From an uncultured Alphaproteobacteria bacterium (GTDB lineage Bacteria > Pseudomonadota > Alphaproteobacteria > HIMB59 > GCA-002718135): a DNA stretch of 59,312 bases. Location: contig CACAAZ010000005.1 of assembly GCA_902530685.1 (NCBI GenBank), positions 1-59,312 on the forward strand, in the 5' to 3' direction. The notes beneath the pieces were generated by a model, which was given only the letters and a program-made list of their open reading frames with translations, was not told where the DNA came from and searched no databases. Below are positions 53,628 to 59,312 of the stretch, one piece after another. Both the position numbers and the translations under genes were made by a program. How positions within the stretch are numbered: the first letter of the stretch is position 1; each line of letters opens with the position of its first letter.

Positions 53628-54920
53628 CTATTTAATTTTATTTTTAAAAATCCAATCTATTTTCTTTAGATTGTTATCATCCTTAATGATTTTTTCGATT
53701 TCTTTTGAGTTTAATTTTTTGTTTAAATCTTTATTTTTTTGTAAAACTTGGGAAAAATTCTTATTATTATTCCATGTTTCCATGGCAGCTTCTTGAACAA
53801 TTTTATAAGCTTGTTGTCTTTTCAGTCCTTTTTGAATTAATTTTAACATAATATTGTGAGTCCTATGTAAACCCCCAAGCATATTCAAATTTCTCAACAT
53901 ATTTTTTGGATAGACTTTTAAATTCTTAATGATGCCATTTAAACGATTGAGTGCAAAATCAGTTGCAATTGTAATTTCTGGCGTCATAATTCTTTCAACA
54001 CTAGAATGACTAATGTCTCTCTCATGCCAAAGTGAGACATTTTCTAATGATGGTATTACACCACTTCTAATATAGCGTGAGATACCCGTTAAGTTCTCAC
54101 TCAATACCGGATTGCGTTTGTGAGGCATTGCAGAGGAACCTTTTTGCTTAGAAGAAAAACTTTCTTCAACTTCTAATACCTCTGTTTTTTGTAAATTTCG
54201 AATTTCCACAGCAAATCTCTCAATAGAAGATGCTAAAATTCCTAATACTGAGAAAAAATACGCATGCCTATCTCTTGGAATTACTTGAGTTGATACATCT
54301 TCAGAATTTAGTTTAAGTTTTTTTGCAACATAATCTTGAACTCGTGGATCTATAGAATTAAAGGTTCCAACAGGCCCAGAAATAGCACAAACAGATATTT
54401 CGTTGATTGCTTGATCAAGTCTTTCTAAATTTCTTTTAAACTCAAAATAAAAGGATGATAATTTTAATCCAAAAGTAATAGGTTCAGCATGTATCCCATG
54501 ACTTCTTCCAATCATTAATATGTCTTTATATTTTTTAGATTTGATTTTTAAACTTTGAATACATTCTACTAAACTTTTTCTTATTATTTCAGAGGTTTGT
54601 TTAAGTTGTACAGAAAAAGAAGTATCAATAATATCACTTGATGTTACACCAAAATGAAAATACTTTGATGATTCACCAATATATTTGCTAACATTATTAA
54701 TATAAGCAACAACATCATGTTTTGTTTCTTTTTCAATTTTTTCTATTTCTTTAACATTGAACTTTGCTTTATTTCTTATTTCTTTTGCAGCTTTTTTAGG
54801 AATAACGCCGAGTATTGCTTGTTTTTCTGCAATCAAACTCTCAATCTCCGTCCAAATTGTAAATTTATTTTCTAATGACCAAATCTTTTCAATTTTAGGC
54901 CTATTATATCTAGGTATCAT
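53628..54920 (-). CDS. purB: Adenylosuccinate lyase
   Basis: This enzyme acts twice in purine synthesis, removing fumarate from SAICAR and adenylosuccinate. It has 430 residues and the fumarase-fold signature KGSSAMPHKRNPVLSENLTG, with HFGVTSSDIIDTS and MIGRSHGIHAEPITFGL as the other conserved regions. It ends with a Lys-rich tail. The gene lies 9 bp downstream of map on the minus strand and reads towards bolA. Confidence 0.95.
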   Translation of the reverse strand: MIPRYNRPKIEKIWSLENKFTIWTEIESLIAEKQAILGVIPKKAAKEIRNKAKFNVKEIEKIEKETKHDVVAYINNVSKYIGESSKYFHFGVTSSDIIDTSFSVQLKQTSEIIRKSLVECIQSLKIKSKKYKDILMIGRSHGIHAEPITFGLKLSSFYFEFKRNLERLDQAINEISVCAISGPVGTFNSIDPRVQDYVAKKLKLNSEDVSTQVIPRDRHAYFFSVLGILASSIERFAVEIRNLQKTEVLEVEESFSSKQKGSSAMPHKRNPVLSENLTGISRYIRSGVIPSLENVSLWHERDISHSSVERIMTPEITIATDFALNRLNGIIKNLKVYPKNMLRNLNMLGGLHRTHNIMLKLIQKGLKRQQAYKIVQEAAMETWNNNKNFSQVLQKNKDLNKKLNSKEIEKIIKDDNNLKKIDWIFKNKIK

Positions 54921-54929
54921 TTTATCTAC

Positions 54930-55724
54930 TTATACATCCTTTATCGGAAAAGCTGTATTATTTTTAGATAATGTAAATATTTCATTTCCAACATCTGTTA
55001 TTCCAATTGTATGCTCGAATTGAGCAGATAAAGATTTATCTTTTGTTACAGCTGTCCATCCATCATTTAGTATTTTTGTTTGCCATCCACCTAAATTAAT
55101 CATTGGTTCAATTGTTAAAAACATTCCAGGCTCTAACATTGGTCCTTCACCTGGTTCTCCAAAATGTAAAACACTAGGTGGAGTATGAAATTCTTTTCCA
55201 ATTCCATGACCGCAAAAATCTCTTACTACAGAATAACCTTTTCCTTCTGCAAGTTTCTGAATTTTATTACCAATATCACCAATATGCTTACCAGGTATAG
55301 CTTCACTAATACCAATTAATAAAGATTCGTAAGTTATTTTTAAAAATTCATAATTTTTTTTATTCGTCTTGCCTGCAACAAACATTCTCGAACTATCACC
55401 ATACCAACCATTTAGAATAACTGTTACATCTACATTTATTATATCTCCATCAGATAGGATTTTTTTTTCAGAAGGAATTCCATGACAAACAACATGATTA
55501 ACAGATGTACAAACTGATTTTGGAAAACCTTTATAATTTAAAGGAGCTGGTATTGCTTTATTTTGAATAATTTTATCATGACATATGTCATTAATTTCTT
55601 GAGTACTTATACCTGGAATAATCATTTCATTTAAAGAATCTAGAACATCAGCAGCTAAAGAACCAGCTTCCCTCATGCCTTCAAAATCTTTTTTCGTATG
55701 TATTGGGATATTGTTGTTTCTCAT
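54930..55724 (-). CDS. map: Methionine aminopeptidase, type I
   Basis: This enzyme removes N-terminal methionine from nascent proteins. It has 264 residues of pita-bread fold. Metal ligands are in NVDVTVILNGWYGDSSRMF (two Asp), FCGHGIGKEFH (His), TIEPMINLGG (Glu) and SAQFEHTIGIT (Glu). The N-terminus IHTKKDFEGMREAGSLAADV is typical of type I. It is divergent from the cinA-type gene (57 bp between starts). Confidence 0.96.
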   Translation of the reverse strand: MRNNNIPIHTKKDFEGMREAGSLAADVLDSLNEMIIPGISTQEINDICHDKIIQNKAIPAPLNYKGFPKSVCTSVNHVVCHGIPSEKKILSDGDIINVDVTVILNGWYGDSSRMFVAGKTNKKNYEFLKITYESLLIGISEAIPGKHIGDIGNKIQKLAEGKGYSVVRDFCGHGIGKEFHTPPSVLHFGEPGEGPMLEPGMFLTIEPMINLGGWQTKILNDGWTAVTKDKSLSAQFEHTIGITDVGNEIFTLSKNNTAFPIKDV

Positions 55725-55781
55725 TTAAAAAATAATTATTTACGATTAATAAATAATATATAGAAAATATCAATTAATCAT

Positions 55782-56528
55782 ATGAGTTCTTTTACTGCAG
55801 CTATTATTGTTATCGGCGATGAAATACTTTCTGGTAGAACTCAAGATACAAACTCAAATTATATTGCAAAAAAATTATTAAAAGCTGGTATTAAGTTAGA
55901 AGAAATTATTGTTATTCGGGATGATAAAAAAGCAATAATAGAAAATGTTTTAAAATATAGCTCAAAATATTCTTATGTTTTTACTACCGGAGGAATTGGA
56001 CCAACTCATGATGATATAACTTCGGAAAGTATATCTGAAGCCTTTAATTTACAATATGAAACAAATAAAATCGCTTTTGAGATTCTTGAAAATTATTATC
56101 CAAAAGGTGAATTTAATGAAAGCAGGCAGAGAATGGCCAAAATGCCATTTGGTTCAGAGCTTATTTTGAATCCAATGACCGTAGCACCAGGATTTATTGT
56201 AAAAAATGTTTATGTTTTACCTGGTGTGCCAGAAATAATGCAAGTTATGTTTGCAGAATTAATGAAAAAAATAAAAAAAGGTAATCCAAAACTTGTTACA
56301 ACAATTAATACTAATTTATACGAAAGTAAAATTGCAAAAAATTTAAAAAATATTCAAAACAATTATACAAATGCATCAATCGGTAGTTATCCATACTTTA
56401 ATCTTGCAGCTAAAACAGGCGGAGTTAACATAGTTGTTTCATCATGGGATATGAAATCTATCCAACCAATAGTTGATGATATAACTCAGATGATTGAATT
56501 AAATGGTGGAAAAAGTTCTATAGTTTGA
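55782..56528 (+). CDS. CinA-type molybdopterin-binding domain protein
   Basis: This is a 248-residue protein with the MoCF_biosynth domain of CinA: IVIGDEILSGRTQDTNSNYIAKKL, YVFTTGGIGPTHDDITSESI, PGFIVKNVYVLPGVPEIMQVM. It lacks the C-terminal nicotinamide-nucleotide amidase domain of full CinA. In other bacteria such short forms are annotated as competence/damage-inducible CinA-like or molybdopterin-binding proteins; the exact role is unclear. A Leu tRNA follows after 16 bp. Confidence 0.88.
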   Translation: MSSFTAAIIVIGDEILSGRTQDTNSNYIAKKLLKAGIKLEEIIVIRDDKKAIIENVLKYSSKYSYVFTTGGIGPTHDDITSESISEAFNLQYETNKIAFEILENYYPKGEFNESRQRMAKMPFGSELILNPMTVAPGFIVKNVYVLPGVPEIMQVMFAELMKKIKKGNPKLVTTINTNLYESKIAKNLKNIQNNYTNASIGSYPYFNLAAKTGGVNIVVSSWDMKSIQPIVDDITQMIELNGGKSSIV

Positions 56529-56544
56529 TATTATTTCAAAATTA

Positions 56545-56629
56545 GGCCTCGTGGTGGAATGGTAGACACAAAGGACTTAAAATCCTTGCCCTTTTGGGAG
56601 TGCCGGTTCAAGTCCGGCCGAGGCTACCA
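56545..56629 (+). tRNA. tRNA-Leu(UAA)
   Basis: The acceptor stem GGCCTCG pairs with CGAGGCT (one G-U pair). The D arm is GTGGAATGGTAGACAC. The anticodon stem AAGGA/TCCTT encloses CTTAAAA, with anticodon TAA at 56578-56580. A long variable arm (about GCCCTTTTGGGAGT) marks a type II tRNA, and the T arm GCCGGTTCAAGTCCGGC is perfect. The CCA end is encoded (56627-56629). Confidence 0.95.
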
Positions 56630-56640
56630 ATCTATAAATT

Positions 56641-57015
56641 ATGTTTGCTTTTATTACCATAGGAACAAATAATTTAAAAAAATCATCCGTATTTTATAGT
56701 AAAATTTTAAAACCTCTAAAAATTAAAAAAGTTTTATCCCATAATCGTTATTTTGGTTATGCTAAAAAAGAAACTCCAAAAAAAATAGAATTATACTTGA
56801 TTAGACCTCATAACAAAAAAAAAGCAACCATAGGAAATGGTACAATGATTACTTTTAAAGCTAATTCTAAAAAAACTGTTAATGAATTTTATAAAATTGG
56901 AATTAGTCTTGGGGCAAAAGATGAAGGAATTCCTGGGCCCAGACATGGTAAAGATTATTATGCATATTTAAGGGATTTAGATGGTAACAAGATTTGTATT
57001 TTTAAAAAAATTTGA
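56641..57015 (+). CDS. Glyoxalase/bleomycin-resistance (VOC) family protein
   Basis: This is a 124-residue VOC-fold protein: FAFITIGTNNLKKSSVFYSKIL at the start and RHGKDYYAYLRDLDGNKICIF at the end. It could be a small metal-dependent dioxygenase, isomerase or binding protein; specific function is not recognisable. It follows the tRNA by 11 bp and converges on nadK with a 2-bp gap. Confidence 0.85.
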   Translation: MFAFITIGTNNLKKSSVFYSKILKPLKIKKVLSHNRYFGYAKKETPKKIELYLIRPHNKKKATIGNGTMITFKANSKKTVNEFYKIGISLGAKDEGIPGPRHGKDYYAYLRDLDGNKICIFKKI

Positions 57016-57017
57016 TC

Positions 57018-57776
57018 TTAATAATTAAATTGCTCATTCAAAATTTTATCTTCAATAGAATGCTTACTATCGAACAATACAGTGCATTTATTTTCATCTG
57101 AAGAAACAATATTCACTTTACTAATATCTCTAAATTCAACATTGTCTGCTGTTACACTAGATGAGCGTTCATCATTATTTAATACTTCAAAATCAATTTT
57201 ACTAATTTCAGATAAAAGAGCACCTCTCCATCTCCTTGGTCTAAAGGCACTAATTGGAGTTAATGCAAGTATATTAGAGTCTAAAGGTAGAATGCTACCG
57301 TGTGCGGATAGATTATAAGCTGTACTTCCAGCTGATGTAGATAACAAAACTCCATCACATATCAACTCTTCCATTTTTACTTTCTCATTTATTTTGATTT
57401 TAATTTTTGATGCCAAATGAGTCTGCCTCATAAGAGAAACTTCATTATAAGCATATGCCTCAAAGATCTCATTATTAACACTTTCTGCAGTCATTTTTAA
57501 TGGTTTAAAAGTAGATTTTTTAGCATTAACAATCATATCATTTAAATTTTCATTACTAAGATTATTCATTAAAAAACCAATTGAACCAAAGTTTATTCCA
57601 AAAAATGGTTTGTTTAGTTTATTAAAATTATGCAGTGATTTTAATAGCAATCCATCGCCTCCAATTGGAATAATGTAGTCGGCATCTTCAACATAATTTT
57701 GCCCAAATAATTCTATTAGTTTTTTCTCTGTATTTTTTGCTTCAGGATTGTTTGATGATAAAAAATGAAATTTCAT
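57018..57776 (-). CDS. nadK: NAD kinase
   Basis: This enzyme phosphorylates NAD to NADP with ATP. It has 252 residues. The catalytic motif is IPIGGDGLLLKSLHNF, followed by FFGINFGSIGFLMN, ICDGVLLSTSAGSTAYNLSAHG and LTPISAFRPRRWRG. It shares one base with the end of moaA, so they are co-transcribed. Confidence 0.93.
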   Translation of the reverse strand: MKFHFLSSNNPEAKNTEKKLIELFGQNYVEDADYIIPIGGDGLLLKSLHNFNKLNKPFFGINFGSIGFLMNNLSNENLNDMIVNAKKSTFKPLKMTAESVNNEIFEAYAYNEVSLMRQTHLASKIKIKINEKVKMEELICDGVLLSTSAGSTAYNLSAHGSILPLDSNILALTPISAFRPRRWRGALLSEISKIDFEVLNNDERSSSVTADNVEFRDISKVNIVSSDENKCTVLFDSKHSIEDKILNEQFNY

Positions 57777-58768
57777 TATCCACCTGTTACGTTCATGTGT
57801 CTTTTCATATATTTATTGATCTTTTCTCCAATCATAAAATCATGTTGTTTTGGTTTTATATTAAGAGCAAACTTAATTTTTTCTTTTATATAATCATCAC
57901 TATAATCTTTTCTCATTATCTCCCTAAAATCAACAAAGTCATTCTGACCAAGGCACATAAAAAGTTTACCAGTACTTGATATTCTTACCCTATTGCAAGA
58001 GGCACAAAAATTATTCGTTAAAGGACTTATAAATCCAATTTTATTAGACACTAAATCACTAGTATAAAATCTAGCTGGTCCTCCAGTAATGTAATCAATT
58101 TTATAAAATTTATAAATTTTGTTTAATTTTTCAAAGGTGTCAGATAGTGATACAAACTGATATTCTCTCGATATATCTGTTTCTTCCATAGGCATTACTT
58201 CAATAAATGTAAGATCAATTTTTTTATTACTAGTCCAATTAATTAATTCTTCAATTTCAGTTTCATTAAAATTTTTGATTACTACTGTATTAATTTTAAT
58301 TTTTATATTGGCATCAAGCGCTTCATTAATTCCATCAAATACTTTTTCAATATTTCCAAATCTTGTTATTGTATTATATTTTTCAGGGTTAATTGTATCT
58401 AGAGAAACATTAATCCTATTAACGCCATTTAGCTTAAGTTGCTTTGCATATTTTTTTAATAATGTACCATTTGTTGTGATTGTTATTTCCTTTAGATTTG
58501 TTTTGTCTTTTTTGGTATTTAGTTTTTCAATTAATTTTATGATATCATTTCTTACCAAAGGCTCACCTCCAGTTAATCTAATTTTTTCAACTCCGAGTTC
58601 TATAAAGTTGTCACATAATCTTTCAATTTCCTCTAAAGTAAGTATGTCTTTTCGAGGAAGAAATTGCATTTTTTCTTTCATACAATAAACACATCTAAGA
58701 TCGCATCTATCTGTTACAGATACTCTTAGATAATTTACTTTTCTTAAATACTGATCAACTAGTTGCAT
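57776..58768 (-). CDS. moaA: GTP 3',8-cyclase MoaA (molybdenum cofactor synthesis)
   Basis: This radical-SAM enzyme starts molybdenum cofactor synthesis. It has 330 residues. The SAM cluster cysteines are C22, C26 and C29 (RCDLRCVYCM). TGGEPLVRNDI follows, the second cluster lies in FCASCNRVRISSTGKLFMCLG, and the protein ends in the conserved Gly-Gly (NVTGG), needed for activity in the family. It overlaps the DUF3553 gene at its start by 14 bp and nadK by 1 bp. Confidence 0.94.
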   Translation of the reverse strand: MQLVDQYLRKVNYLRVSVTDRCDLRCVYCMKEKMQFLPRKDILTLEEIERLCDNFIELGVEKIRLTGGEPLVRNDIIKLIEKLNTKKDKTNLKEITITTNGTLLKKYAKQLKLNGVNRINVSLDTINPEKYNTITRFGNIEKVFDGINEALDANIKIKINTVVIKNFNETEIEELINWTSNKKIDLTFIEVMPMEETDISREYQFVSLSDTFEKLNKIYKFYKIDYITGGPARFYTSDLVSNKIGFISPLTNNFCASCNRVRISSTGKLFMCLGQNDFVDFREIMRKDYSDDYIKEKIKFALNIKPKQHDFMIGEKINKYMKRHMNVTGG

Positions 58769-58952
58769 TTATATTAATTATTTTTAATTCAACTTCTTTA
58801 GGGTTAATAGTTTTTTTTCCAACATTTTCAAAATTTATTGTAACGATATTGTTAATACATGATTGAACTTGACCAATTCCCCATTCTTTTTCTTTATTGG
58901 CGTTAACAACAAAGATACCTGGTGTTAGATCACCTATATAATAATCTGACAT
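58755..58952 (-). CDS. DUF3553 family small protein
   Basis: This 65-residue protein has GDLTPGIFVVNANKEKEWGIGQVQSC and VTINFENVGKKTI, the DUF3553 pattern of alphaproteobacteria. The fold resembles small SH3-like barrels, by inference. No function is known. It overlaps the moaA start by 14 bp and follows dksA by 10 bp. Confidence 0.85.
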   Translation of the reverse strand: MSDYYIGDLTPGIFVVNANKEKEWGIGQVQSCINNIVTINFENVGKKTINPKEVELKIININATS

Positions 58953-58962
58953 TAAAATAAAA

Positions 58963-59312
58963 TTAGTTTGTTCTTTTTTCTGCCTTTTCGTGCATTTCTT
59001 GCGCTTCTAAACTTAAAGTTGCAACTGGCCTTGCCTCAAGTCTTTTTATACTAATTGGATCACCAGTTTCATCACAATATCCATAAGATCCATCCTCAAT
59101 TCTTTTCAAAGCGGCATCAATCTTATTAATTAATTTTCTTTCTCTATCTCTAGTCCTTAATTCAAAAGATCTATCTATTTCTTCAGAAGCTCTATCTGTA
59201 ATATCTGGCTTCGCTTCATTTTCATTTTGAAGATTGCTTAATGTTTGAGACGACTCTCTTAAGAGCTCATTTTTCCAGTTTGTGAGTTTTTGCTTGAAAT
59301 ATTCCTTCATTT
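58963..59312 (-). CDS. dksA: DksA/TraR-family protein, 5' end outside the window
   Basis: About 115 codons are visible before the right edge. The ATG at 59310 (MKEYFKQKLTNW) is probably internal, because family members usually have about 20 more residues and YFRQKLLDWRNELL is a mid-helix motif. It has a coiled coil (about 5-75) with TDRASEEIDRSFELRTRDRERKL, then the zinc-finger region YGYCDETGDPISIKRLEARPV. Only one of the four zinc cysteines (YC) remains, as is common in alphaproteobacteria. DksA binds the RNA polymerase secondary channel and potentiates ppGpp. Confidence 0.9.
   Translation of the reverse strand, partial: MKEYFKQKLTNWKNELLRESSQTLSNLQNENEAKPDITDRASEEIDRSFELRTRDRERKLINKIDAALKRIEDGSYGYCDETGDPISIKRLEARPVATLSLEAQEMHEKAEKRTN

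Noticed and set aside
1-59312. CRISPR arrays, insertion sequences, phage genes, rRNA
   Set aside because: I saw no direct repeat arrays, transposases, integrases or rRNA segments on either strand.

Overview
The window is AT-rich throughout (roughly 30 percent GC by eye) and very compact, with frequent 1-4 bp overlaps between genes. The gene set looks like a streamlined marine alphaproteobacterium of the SAR11/HIMB59 kind. Pointers are a DMSP demethylase, many enzymes for methylated amines and polyamines, a DUF3553 protein next to moaA, an alphaproteobacterial DksA that has lost zinc cysteines, and a class II DAHP synthase. The lineage is inferred from gene content only; there is no rRNA here.

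Layout. (1) 1-1510 is the edge of a surface-polysaccharide region: a sugar transferase running off the left edge, a 3'-terminal scrap of an epimerase-like gene, and a 5'-truncated nucleotide-sugar dehydratase, the last two meeting head to head at about 533-544. (2) 1507-11676 holds a frameshifted class V aminotransferase, two aldehyde dehydrogenases, a gamma-butyrobetaine-hydroxylase-like dioxygenase, a DMT exporter, an MmgE/PrpD + MaoC-type hydratase pair and a GMC oxidoreductase. (3) 11684-21228 (minus strand) is one long unit: solute-binding protein, homocysteine methyltransferase, GcvT-like protein, FMN hydroxyacid oxidase, ThDP enzyme, transthyretin-like protein, DmdA, OsmC and an enoyl-CoA hydratase. 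The matching transporter permeases and ATPase run the other way (21420-24938), followed by a PhyH-type dioxygenase, a small unknown protein, an SDR and a second GMC oxidoreductase (to 28474). (4) 28581-34211 holds a hidden 59-codon ORF, a ScfR-type regulator, a reductase, a three-gene carnitine-to-glycine-betaine route and a PhnZ-like HD protein. (5) 34240-42691 is a complete polyamine locus: aguA, aguB, potFGHI, puuA, puuB. (6) 42692-59312 is housekeeping: tsaC/sua5, parA-like, glmU, class II DAHP synthase, nadE, gltX, cimA, trmJ, rpsD, rarD, grxD, bolA, purB, map, a cinA-type domain, tRNA-Leu(UAA), a VOC protein, nadK, moaA, DUF3553 and dksA (cut by the right edge).

How the genes fit together. 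The central 40 kb looks devoted to taking up and degrading methylated nitrogen and sulfur compounds and polyamines. The hydroxylase at 4266-5405 could make carnitine. Carnitine dehydrogenase, a BKACE cleavage enzyme and a thioesterase could turn carnitine into acetoacetate and glycine betaine. Homocysteine methyltransferase and GcvT-type proteins could take methyl groups from betaine or DMSP into methionine and folate C1 pools. The hydroxyacid oxidase plus ThDP enzyme suggests oxidation and decarboxylation of an unidentified 2-hydroxy acid. Agmatine and putrescine enter through aguAB and potFGHI and are gamma-glutamylated and oxidised by puuAB.

The points most worth a second look are the HD-type putative diiron oxygenase of an uncharacterised clade (33648-34211), the PhyH protein with an HxG instead of HxD iron motif (24993-25835), the apparent ATT start codon of the permease (21420), the DmdA-centred catabolic operon with its odd transthyretin-like partner, and the broken-gene junction near 540.
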